From Myxococcota bacterium (GTDB lineage Bacteria; Myxococcota; XYA12-FULL-58-9; JALHOP01): 64,000 bases of DNA. The stretch covers positions 422,518-486,517 of the forward strand of contig JALHOP010000003.1 of assembly GCA_022842935.1 (NCBI GenBank). Direction: 5' to 3'. Shown here piece after piece: positions 44,278 to 51,631 of the stretch; the stretch's first letter is position 1, and each line of letters opens with the position of its first letter. Position numbers and translations under genes: made by a program. A model generated the notes under the pieces. It did no database searches, was not told where the DNA came from, and saw only the letters and a program-made list of their open reading frames with translations.

Positions 44278-47200
44278 ATGATGTCGATTCCGCTGAACGC
44301 AAAGCTCGAGGTCGCGCGCGATGGGGGTATCTTCTATCGCGGTCAAGACCTGGTCGGCGTGTCCGTAGAGCCGGACGCGGTAATCGCCCACATCACGATG
44401 CTGCATCGCGCGGGAGCGCTTGGCGAGGTCGATTACCAGCGGTTGTTCAAGGCAGCGCAGGCCCAGCAACAGTCGGGCGGCGCGGCCGCGAACTCCGACA
44501 CGACCGAGGGCCCGCGCCCAGTGTCAGCGCAGCGAGGCGAAGATGCGCTCGCTCGCCAAGACGTGCTCGGCGAGGCGCGTCGCATGGTTGGTGCTGTGAC
44601 GCGACAGCGTTCCGCGTTGGCGGACGCCCACCGAAAGCTCATCGAAGATGCCGCGCCGGTCCTCGGTGACCGCTCAGCCGTCGCCGCCGTGCGCGCGCGG
44701 CTTGAAGCAGTCGAGCCGCACCAGGTTGCCGTGCGGAGCGAAGCACCCGCGGCCGGCGCTTCCACCGCTCCTACTGCACGCTCGACGAACGAAGCAGAGA
44801 ACCTCTTCGCTAACCCCCCGAGCGCCGCCTCGTCTTTCAACGCGAAGCGCGAGGTCCTGCACATCATCGACGTCCCCGAGACCCGCAGCATCAACGATCT
44901 CAAAGACCAGAAACAAGGCGCCAAGTGGCTCGCCAGCATGGCGAGCAAGCTCATGCACGGCAAGACGCACCCCGGCGTGCGCCCAGTTCTCGCGACCGCG
45001 CTTGTTGGCCCGAACGGTGTCGGTCGCAAGCTCGCCGCCGAGATTTACGCCCGCCTGTTGTTCGACAACGGTGTGACGAGCGCGCCACGCGTTTACGTCA
45101 TCGACCTGCGCCGCATCATCGAGAGTGGGGCCGACTTGATGGCGGTCGTCCGTCACGCGAGCTCCGGCGTCGTGCTCATCGAGAACGCTGACATCCTTGA
45201 CCGCAGTGTCCATCACGCCGAGCTCAACATCATCGAAGCGCTCGCTGTCGCCGAAGGCGAGCCGGTGCTCGTCCTCTCCGGTACGACCGAGCTGCGTAGC
45301 ACGCTAGACGCCGACTATCGGACCCGCGACACCTTGCGCACCCAGGTCGTCTTCAACGGGCTCAGCCCGGACACGCTCACCGAGATGTTCGTCGACATGG
45401 CGAAGCGCGACTACCAGCTCGACGTCGACGCTCACGCGCGTAAGGCCGCCATGGGGCGATTGCGGAGCTGGACCAACGCCGGTGGCGATGAGGTTGGCGC
45501 CTTGCTTGAAGAGGCGCGCGGCCGACTGGCCGAGCGGCTTTACCCGAATGGTCAAGCGCCCAAGACTCCGCACGCGGAGGCCGTCTGCAAGACCCTGACG
45601 GGTGCCGAAGTTGCCCCAGCGACCTTCTACGACGAGAACGGCAAGCTACCCGCCCTCGAGCGCTTGAAGAAGGAGCGCCCCGGTCAGAGGAACTTCTTGA
45701 AGTGGGCCGAAAATTACGCAAAGCGCGTCGCCGAAGATCAACGCTCGAAAGAGCTGGGTTTGCCAGTCGAAGAGGACAACAACAACGTTTTGCTCCTCGG
45801 CGAAAAAGGCACCGGCAAGACCACCGCGGTCGCGTTCGTCAACGATTTGCTCTTCCAGCTCGGCGAGCGCAACGGCAAGCTCACGTACATCACCGCGACC
45901 GAGCTCATCGGTGCGAATGACGCCGAGTCGGCCGAGCGGGTCGTCGCATTCTTGGACAAGGCCCAGTTCGGCGTCGGCGCGATCGACGAGATGCACGTGC
46001 TCGCCAAGACATCCGAAGGTCGGGGTGTGATTCGCGCGCTCGTCCCGCATTTGCTCAACCGGTCTGGGACCACGACGATCATCGGTCTTGGTTATCCGGG
46101 GCCGATGATGGATGTGCTCGACCCCGAGATTGATGAAGGCACGGACCGGCGCTTCGCTTTGGTCAATCGTGTGACCCTCGATGTGCCATCGCGCGACGAG
46201 CTCCGCGACATGCTGATCGCGCAAATCAAAAAGCGTCAGTACAACGCGACACCCGAGGTCATCGATGCGGCGATGCGCATCATCGATGTGTTGCGGACGC
46301 GCGCCGGCTTCGGCAACGGCGGCGCTATCAAAGATCTCGTCGCCGAAGCGATCACGCGCCTCGCCTGCCGCGAGCGCACTCCAGAGACCATGCGCGACTT
46401 CATCGCGGAGGACTTCGGCGATCAACCCGACAGCATCACCAATGTGGTCGCTCGACTCGACACATACGTCAACTTCGGCCACCTGCGGGACGCCCTCACC
46501 AAGATCGGCGCCACGGTCGAGGATCAACGAGCCAAGAACAAGCCCGTGCGCGATGGCTACCAGCCGTTCGCGCGCGTCCTGGGCCTTGCTGGGACGGGCC
46601 GCAAGAGCTTCGCCACCGAGCTCACCCGCATCTACAAGAGCTTTAGCCTGGTGAGCACAGACGAGCCGACCATCACCGACATTACGGCGCTCAAGGGCGA
46701 CGTCGTCGGTGCCGCAGTGACGTTGACCAACAAAGAGGTTCGTCGCGTCGCCTCGGCCGGTGGCCACCTGGTGCTCCACAACCTGCAGGGCATCATTGAC
46801 AACCAAGATCAGTACTCGCGCGACGTGTTGTCGACGCTCAAGACGGCATTGCGCGAGCATCGTGACAACATCGCCGTGTCGCTCGTTGGCACCGAGAAAG
46901 AGGTCGATGAGTTCCTCAAGCTCGAGCCAGCCTTAGCCGCCTTCTTCAATCGTCGCTTCGAGCTGCAAACCATGGACGCGGAAGCGGCCGGCCAAGTGCT
47001 AATCAAGAAGCTCGATGCGCTCGACTTGCAGCTGCACGACGATGCGAAGGCGCAGCTCACTGAGCTCATGCAGCACTTCATCGCGCAGCCCAACTGGCAG
47101 AACGGGCTCGACATCGAGCCGCTCGCCCAATCCGTGCGCGACGAGCACCTGAGCGTTCGCCGTCAGCCGGAGTACGCCGACTGGAATCGTGAAGTCGTCA

Positions 47201-47343
47201 GCAGCGAGGCGCTCATCAAGGCCATCGACTACGTCATCAGCGGCAAAGGTGGCGAGCCTTGGGGCGCACGGGCACCCAAGCTCGCTGCCCATCTGGCCAA
47301 GCCGGCTGCAGCTGGCAAACGAGGAAAGCGAGAGGGCGCATGA
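44278..47343 (+). CDS. Triple AAA protein, CbbX/SpoVK-like, only the central module intact
   Basis: 1021 aa; ATG with AAGGG 6 nt upstream. Residues 1-180: small globular part plus Ala-rich linker. Module 1 (about 200-430): Walker A altered to GPNGVGRK (244-251), Walker B altered to GVVLIENAD (297-305). Module 2 (about 470-735): intact, Walker A GEKGTGKTT at 508-516, Walker B GAIDEMHVL (567-575), arginine finger DRRF (623-626). Module 3 (about 755-990): Walker A altered to GLAGTGRKS (769-777), Walker B altered to GHLVLHNLQG (829-838), but NRRF retained (891-894). The module type resembles CbbX and stage V sporulation protein K. Lys-to-Arg changes in both outer modules suggest nucleotide binding or structural roles without hydrolysis. 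Followed by an ATGA overlap with the next gene. Confidence 0.8.
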   Translation: MMSIPLNAKLEVARDGGIFYRGQDLVGVSVEPDAVIAHITMLHRAGALGEVDYQRLFKAAQAQQQSGGAAANSDTTEGPRPVSAQRGEDALARQDVLGEARRMVGAVTRQRSALADAHRKLIEDAAPVLGDRSAVAAVRARLEAVEPHQVAVRSEAPAAGASTAPTARSTNEAENLFANPPSAASSFNAKREVLHIIDVPETRSINDLKDQKQGAKWLASMASKLMHGKTHPGVRPVLATALVGPNGVGRKLAAEIYARLLFDNGVTSAPRVYVIDLRRIIESGADLMAVVRHASSGVVLIENADILDRSVHHAELNIIEALAVAEGEPVLVLSGTTELRSTLDADYRTRDTLRTQVVFNGLSPDTLTEMFVDMAKRDYQLDVDAHARKAAMGRLRSWTNAGGDEVGALLEEARGRLAERLYPNGQAPKTPHAEAVCKTLTGAEVAPATFYDENGKLPALERLKKERPGQRNFLKWAENYAKRVAEDQRSKELGLPVEEDNNNVLLLGEKGTGKTTAVAFVNDLLFQLGERNGKLTYITATELIGANDAESAERVVAFLDKAQFGVGAIDEMHVLAKTSEGRGVIRALVPHLLNRSGTTTIIGLGYPGPMMDVLDPEIDEGTDRRFALVNRVTLDVPSRDELRDMLIAQIKKRQYNATPEVIDAAMRIIDVLRTRAGFGNGGAIKDLVAEAITRLACRERTPETMRDFIAEDFGDQPDSITNVVARLDTYVNFGHLRDALTKIGATVEDQRAKNKPVRDGYQPFARVLGLAGTGRKSFATELTRIYKSFSLVSTDEPTITDITALKGDVVGAAVTLTNKEVRRVASAGGHLVLHNLQGIIDNQDQYSRDVLSTLKTALREHRDNIAVSLVGTEKEVDEFLKLEPALAAFFNRRFELQTMDAEAAGQVLIKKLDALDLQLHDDAKAQLTELMQHFIAQPNWQNGLDIEPLAQSVRDEHLSVRRQPEYADWNREVVSSEALIKAIDYVISGKGGEPWGARAPKLAAHLAKPAAAGKRGKREGA

Positions 47344-47933
47344 GTATCGAATCAGTCTCTCAGGGTGGGGGTTTGCCAGCGGTTAGCGCGCGCGATCCGC
47401 AGTTTGCGACTGCCCTCGAGCACGCCCGTCGCATCAACGCGCGGCCTGGAATCCCGGAGAACGACCGCTACTTCGTCTACGAAGTCCTTGGGCCCGACAT
47501 TGAGAAGGCGTCGAAGAAGCACAAAGAGCTTGTGAAGCTACTGTACGCAAGAACGGGCACTCACCCCGGAGCTACTCCGGACGAGAACGCCGCGTGCGAA
47601 CAAGCGATGCAGCGCCTGAACATCTGTTGGAAAGCCGCGCGGGTGGCGAAAACGGTCGAAAAACCCGGAGCGTTCGAGCTGGCAAGGCCCAGCGCCGGAG
47701 TCGCAAGCGTCATCATCGTCGCGGCACAGGTCGCGGACCGTGGCCTTGCTATGGCGGACCAGGGTTTGAGAGCAGCGCGTGAGGCGTGGCAGCGCAAAGT
47801 CGACGACGGCACGGTCGGCGCCGTGAAGGAACGCGTGCGCGCGGGAGCAACCGACCTCTTCGATCTTGGTCGCTCGTTCGCGCAGCGGGGATGGGCTGAG
47901 GCGATTCGCCGCACGCGGGGTGACAAGTCATGA
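47340..47933 (+). CDS. Hypothetical protein, 197 aa, coupled to the triple-AAA gene
   Basis: Unrecognised. ATG at 47340 in an ATGA overlap with the AAA stop. The N-terminus is Gly/Ser-rich (MSIESVSQGGGLPAVSARDP), then a helical domain ending in long charged helices (DQGLRAAREAWQRKVDDGTV; VKERVRAGATDLFDLGRSFA). It ends in another 4-nt ATGA overlap with the next gene, so three products are made in fixed proportion. Probably a subunit or substrate of the AAA machine by position. Confidence 0.65.
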   Translation: MSIESVSQGGGLPAVSARDPQFATALEHARRINARPGIPENDRYFVYEVLGPDIEKASKKHKELVKLLYARTGTHPGATPDENAACEQAMQRLNICWKAARVAKTVEKPGAFELARPSAGVASVIIVAAQVADRGLAMADQGLRAAREAWQRKVDDGTVGAVKERVRAGATDLFDLGRSFAQRGWAEAIRRTRGDKS

Positions 47934-49078
47934 ATATCGAGCAGGGAATCAAGGTTGCCAAGCACGTCGTCGGCGACGAGGGCGCGGCAGCCGCGGTGTT
48001 GACGACTGCCCGCGTCGCACGCACGGCGAAACGCGTCGCCAAGGGCGTCAAGGACGGCATCGATGCCGCGACCCGCGCTGGACAAACCGAAGGGCAGCCC
48101 AAGTCCCTCGAGGCCACTGCCGCAACGTCCACAGGTGGCGCTTCCGGTCTGAGCGCAGCGCTTCAGGGTGCGCTCGTCGCCTTCAGGCAAGGCGCTGGTA
48201 CTCCGGTCGCGGTGTCACCCGAAACCGACGAAGCCATGGCGCGCGTCGCTGACAAGGTGCGGGGCACCTCGCTCGTCGTCGTAAAACAAGTCGGGCAGCT
48301 CGCGACCGTCGCCGAGGGGATCGTACCGCGTCCCGTTGGTGTCGCTTCGCGCATCCTCGGCGGGCGCGCGACAACTGGCGACATCGCGTCTGCAACTGGC
48401 TTTTTGGAGCGCGTCCACGGTGGCCTTGGCGGCTTCGCCAAGCGCAAGGCCTTCGAGCTCGTTCTGCGTCGGATGAAGGACAACCCAGACCCCCGCGTCT
48501 TCACGCTACTCGACGCCTTCTCGAACAGTTGCGAGGAGTGCCTGAAGGCCTTGCGATCGATCTCTGTCGCCATCCGCGACATGAAGATCGGATCCGCGAC
48601 CGCCCTCGAGGTTATCGATCTCTTCAAGGACATCAAGGGGAAGCCGAACGCTCACTTCCGTCTCGAGGCGCTCAAGGTCTTGAGGGACCATATCGAGTCG
48701 CGTGCGGCCGCAGCAGAAATTGTGAAGGGATTCGCGCCGGACGACGAGGCGGGTCGCTGCGATGAAAACGCCCGTTACGACGCCTTGAAGGTACTCGTCG
48801 AGCGCTACAACGGCATGACCGCAGACGAAATTTGCGCCTTCCTCGAGCTCTTCAAGGACCAGCGCGCCCGCGCGCGCAAGCTCGTCAACAGCAAGCTCAC
48901 CGAGCCCGAGAAGGTCGGCCAGATCGACGCGCTGTTCGAGGCGAAGCCCAGCATCTTGGCTGCCCCGGAAGTCGCGAAGCTCCGTGAAGGTGTCACCAGC
49001 TTGCTCGGCACTGCCGGCGCGACGGGCAAGGCGATCTTCGAAGGCTTCATGGCCGGCGCCCGCAAGAAGTCTCCTTAG
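47930..49078 (+). CDS. Helical protein with DUF4476-like repeats, 382 aa
   Basis: The first 150 residues are Ala/Val-rich helices with possible membrane affinity (VVGDEGAAAAVLTTARVART; VVVKQVGQLATVAEGIVPRP). Residues about 215-355 contain repeated units of the pattern found in DUF4476 domains: ATALEVIDLFKDIKG...FRLEALKVLRDHIESRAAAA, EIVKGFAPDD..., ARYDALKVLVERYNGMTADE and ICAFLELFKDQRARARKLVN. DUF4476 has no known activity. Coupled by ATGA to the previous gene. The DUF4476 match is by eye and tentative. Confidence 0.6.
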   Translation: MNIEQGIKVAKHVVGDEGAAAAVLTTARVARTAKRVAKGVKDGIDAATRAGQTEGQPKSLEATAATSTGGASGLSAALQGALVAFRQGAGTPVAVSPETDEAMARVADKVRGTSLVVVKQVGQLATVAEGIVPRPVGVASRILGGRATTGDIASATGFLERVHGGLGGFAKRKAFELVLRRMKDNPDPRVFTLLDAFSNSCEECLKALRSISVAIRDMKIGSATALEVIDLFKDIKGKPNAHFRLEALKVLRDHIESRAAAAEIVKGFAPDDEAGRCDENARYDALKVLVERYNGMTADEICAFLELFKDQRARARKLVNSKLTEPEKVGQIDALFEAKPSILAAPEVAKLREGVTSLLGTAGATGKAIFEGFMAGARKKSP

Positions 49079-49094
49079 CTTTTCGAGGTGTGTC

Positions 49095-49271
49095 GTGATC
49101 ACCGCAGCCGAGGTTCGTCGTTTCATCGCCGAAATTGGCAAGAAGCCGCGCGTCGACCGCAAAAAGCTCGCGCGCGTTGTCGGTGACGTAGCGCGCCGAG
49201 GTGCGCGACCCGAAGGTGGCGTGCCTGCTCACCAGTTGCGTGCGTTGTCCGCGATTGGAGACAAGCCGTGA
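49095..49271 (+). CDS. Small protein, 58 aa
   Basis: GTG start (MITAAEVRRFIAEIGKKPRV) 16 bp after the preceding stop, with GAGGTG just upstream. Basic and helical (DRKKLARVVGDVARRGARPE), G/C-rich third positions. It continues the AAA chain in the same direction and ends in GTGA, where a following GTG reading frame starts with nearly the same bases (GTGATCACCGC). Confidence 0.5.
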   Translation: MITAAEVRRFIAEIGKKPRVDRKKLARVVGDVARRGARPEGGVPAHQLRALSAIGDKP

Positions 49272-49480
49272 TCACCGCTCCCAAGCAAGGCGGACTTCGA
49301 GGTGAAGCACGCCCGCGCCTTCAAGGGTGATGGCAAGTCAGACCCTGTCCCTTCAAGCCGCGGGAGTTGCCGGCCCCAGGGCCCGAGGTGCCGAAGCTCG
49401 TCGGACCAGCCGCGATACCCGCCTTGCTGCCGCCCAGCGAAAAGCAGGCCCCCGCGGGCGCGTCCGGAGTCGCGGCGTAG
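49268..49480 (+). pseudogene. Small gene interrupted by frameshift(s)
   Basis: No intact frame, but three consecutive pieces have the codon bias of the neighbours. Frame of GTG 49268 gives MITAPKQ; the next frame gives ADFEVKHARAFKGDGKSDPV (49290-49349); then, after a -1 change near 49350, the first frame resumes with FKPRELPAPGPEVPKLVGPA, AIPALLPPSEKQAPAGASGV and AA, ending in TAG 49478-49480. An alternative start at GTG 49302 (AAGGCGG 8 nt upstream) needs only the second shift, at a CCC run. It may be a decayed gene, a sequencing indel in a C run, or programmed frameshifting. The intact product would be about 60-70 aa with a Pro/Ala-rich tail. The 170 bp after it hold no gene. Confidence 0.5.
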
Positions 49481-49650
49481 CTATTCGTCTGTGCCCTCCT
49501 GCCATTGCGGCATCGCGGCCCCAGGCGATTCCTCGAGCGCAAGGCGCAACGAGCGCCAGGGTCCGTCGATAACGAAGCGACTGAAACGCGACAAAGTGGC
49601 CGTGCACCGTAGCCGGCGTGCGCCGTAGGCGCTCTCGCAAGGAGACAATC

Positions 49651-50373
49651 ATGGTTCGCAAGACGACGACGCAGCCGGGCACCCAGGAAGCCGCCGCTAG
49701 CTCCGCCAAAGACAACGCCGGTGCGGCCGAGACGCCCCCACCAGCGCGACGCACCCGTCGCAAGGCGGGCGCTACCGACACCACCAAAGCGGAAGCTCGC
49801 GGCGCGGGTGGACCAAGCTTTGCCGATTCGCAGCGCAGGCTCCCCGAGGCCCCGGCTGCCGAGCAACAACGACCTTCACCTGAAGCCGCAAGTGCGACCG
49901 AGGCGAGCGGCTTCGACATCCACACTGCCAGCCGTGCCGCTGGAGAGGCCTATGGCGCCGTTCGCGACACTCTTCGCAAAGGCGCCGACGCCGTGACCGA
50001 GCTTGCGTCCGACGAGGGCGTCAAGGCGGCCGCCGACAAGGCCAGGGGCGTCGCTGGGCGCAACAAGGGGGCGGTCGCCGCCGGTGTGGTGCTGCTTGTG
50101 GGCGGCGCTCCAGTTGTTGCTGCGGCAACGATCGCTGCGGTCGCGCGCGGCGCCAAACACTACGCCGATGGCAAAGATCCGCTCGCCGCTGGTCGAGAGG
50201 TCTTCGGCGAGATCAACGGGCTCGCTGACAGGGCGGTCGAGCTGGGCTCTCAGGCTCCAGCTCTGGCAGGTCAAGCGGCCGAGCTCGCGGGTCAAGCCAG
50301 GCAGGCGCTCAGCGGCTTTGCCGCGCGTTGGGGCTTCGGCAAGAAGTCCGCTGACGCCGACAAAAAAGACTGA
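49651..50373 (+). CDS. Hypothetical protein with disordered N-terminus and hydrophobic helix, 240 aa
   Basis: ATG 49651 with AAGGAG 6 nt upstream; an ATG 33 nt earlier lacks an RBS. Residues 1-95 are Ala/Pro/Thr/Lys/Glu-rich and disordered. Then helices and a hydrophobic segment of about 28 residues (GAVAAGVVLLVGGAPVVAAA and following), then helices rich in Ala/Gln (LGSQAPALAGQAAELAGQAR) and a basic end. Possibly a single-span membrane protein. The start resembles that of the 474-aa protein (MVRR/MVRK plus Thr/Ala-rich tail). Its stop codon lies in the stem of a minus-strand terminator. Confidence 0.6.
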   Translation: MVRKTTTQPGTQEAAASSAKDNAGAAETPPPARRTRRKAGATDTTKAEARGAGGPSFADSQRRLPEAPAAEQQRPSPEAASATEASGFDIHTASRAAGEAYGAVRDTLRKGADAVTELASDEGVKAAADKARGVAGRNKGAVAAGVVLLVGGAPVVAAATIAAVARGAKHYADGKDPLAAGREVFGEINGLADRAVELGSQAPALAGQAAELAGQARQALSGFAARWGFGKKSADADKKD

Positions 50374-50393
50374 CCGACACCGTTCGGTCAGTC
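50362..50393 (-). terminator. Intrinsic terminator of the 186-aa gene
   Basis: On the minus strand: GACTGACCGA, 6-nt loop, TCGGTCAGTC, then TTTTTT. A perfect 10-bp stem with a six-T tract, 18 bp beyond the stop of the gene at 50411-50971. It overlaps the last codons and the TGA of the converging plus-strand gene, which may use the same hairpin with weaker efficiency. Confidence 0.85.
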
Positions 50394-50410
50394 CCTAAAC
50401 CCCGCGCCGT

Positions 50411-50971
50411 TTAGTAGGCGTTAGGGATCGTGAGCCAATCCCAGAAGCCTGGGTTTGCGTTCACCACGTAGGTTCCTGCCGGAAGCGGATAGCCAGCCTT
50501 CAGGTAGAACTGCTGGCCGTACGCGTTCGCGATGACAACGTTCTGCGCGTACGTCTGCTGCTGCTGGTAGGCCGTCACACCGTTGCCGACGCCAAGCTGG
50601 ACGCCGTTCGGCCCGATGCTCAGGCCAAAGTATGTGCTTTGGGGCTGCTGATAGGTGTAGCCAGGCGAGACATAGCCGGGCGACGTGTAACCAGGCGTCA
50701 CGTAACCTGGGGAAACATAGCCGCGGTTGCCGCCAGGAGGCACGGGCATGGGCCGCATCGGCTGGCCCGGTCGAGCACCAGGAGCGACAGGGGTCCGCTG
50801 CTGTGCGAGGACGAGCATGCCGCGCGCATTGCCGTGCTCTTGCGACGTCACGGGAGCGGCCAATGCGCCGGTCAGCACCGCGCGCGAAAAGCCTGGCGCC
50901 GGCGCAGCGGGTGCTGCGACCGGACGTGCGAGTGCAATGGCCGAGCGTGGCTCGGCATTCGGAGTGCCCAT
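50411..50971 (-). CDS. Pro/Gly/Tyr repeat protein, 186 aa
   Basis: Unrecognised. ATG 50971 with GAGG upstream. Pro/Ala-rich N-terminal half, then four to five tandem pentapeptide-like units of the type SPGYV/TPGYT (about residues 85-108), a Gln-rich part (TYQQPQ; YQQQQTYAQN), and a C-terminal domain (FYLKAGYPLPAGTYVVNANP, ending WDWLTIPNAY). No signal peptide is visible, although composition resembles surface or matrix proteins. The repeat is also visible in DNA (about 15-bp units, 50655-50725). Confidence 0.6.
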   Translation of the reverse strand: MGTPNAEPRSAIALARPVAAPAAPAPGFSRAVLTGALAAPVTSQEHGNARGMLVLAQQRTPVAPGARPGQPMRPMPVPPGGNRGYVSPGYVTPGYTSPGYVSPGYTYQQPQSTYFGLSIGPNGVQLGVGNGVTAYQQQQTYAQNVVIANAYGQQFYLKAGYPLPAGTYVVNANPGFWDWLTIPNAY

Positions 50972-51172
50972 GCGTCTGCCTCAACTTGCTTTGGGATTGA
51001 ACGGGAGGAAACCCGATCTCCTTCGGTATCGGTCTGACCTCGCCGAAGTTGCGCAACGCCTGGGTCTCGGCGCCGATAATTCGCGATAGCACCCCATGCG
51101 CGCAAAGGTCTTCGCTCGCATCTGCGGCGCGTCGAGCGATCGCGACGAGGGGCTTCTAGCGACCGCGACGCT

Positions 51173-51631
51173 TCAGATGCCGCAGCGCTTGCGCACCTTG
51201 GAGCGAATCAGGGAGCGGGCGAGCCACCGCGTGAGCGGACTTCCGGCGAGCGCCGCGACCGGGCCACCCACGGCCTGGCGGACCCAAGCGGGGAAATCGA
51301 AGGTGTCGTGCTGGCGTGCGATCTTGCCGTTCTCGAGCACGACCACCGAGGTGATCTCGTTGTGCACGGGGCGCCGACCAAGGACGTAGTCCGCTACCCA
51401 GTGAACAGTGCCGCCGTCGTCGGTGGGCGTGACCGTGAAGGTCATCTTCAGCGTCTCGCCCTTGAGGAGCGTGCTCCACATCTTGCGGGTGCCCTGCGCG
51501 TCGAGCTTACCGAACACGGGGTCTTCGAAGGTCGCGTGGTCGGCGTAGGCCTCGCCGAGGGTCTTGGCGTCGCGGTTCTGCAGGGCGGTGTATGCCCTGG
51601 TGAGGAGGGCGGCATTGTCTTCGCGGCTCAT
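51173..51631 (-). CDS. SnoaL/NTF2-like protein
   Basis: 152 aa from ATG 51631, which overlaps the ctpA stop (ATGA). NTF2-like cone fold: helix DNAALLTRAYTALQNRDAKT, LGEAYADHATFEDPVFGKLD, a beta sheet with MTFTVTPTDDGGTVHWVADY and ITSVVVLENGKIARQHDTFD followed by FPAWVRQAVGG. The length is typical plus a basic helical C-terminal extension (LTRWLARSLIRSKVRKR). Such proteins are isomerases, hydrolases or plain binding folds; the catalytic residues are not decisive here. Its coupling to ctpA is unusual. Confidence 0.7.
   Translation of the reverse strand: MSREDNAALLTRAYTALQNRDAKTLGEAYADHATFEDPVFGKLDAQGTRKMWSTLLKGETLKMTFTVTPTDDGGTVHWVADYVLGRRPVHNEITSVVVLENGKIARQHDTFDFPAWVRQAVGGPVAALAGSPLTRWLARSLIRSKVRKRCGI

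Noticed and set aside
44278..47343. Assignment of the triple-AAA protein to a type VII secretion EccA role or to Rubisco activation (CbbX)
   Set aside because: No ESX or Rubisco genes in the window; only the module type is similar.
49321..49925. Minus-strand frames opposite the frameshifted gene and the 240-aa gene
   Set aside because: Poor composition, no RBS, and the plus strand explains the codon bias.
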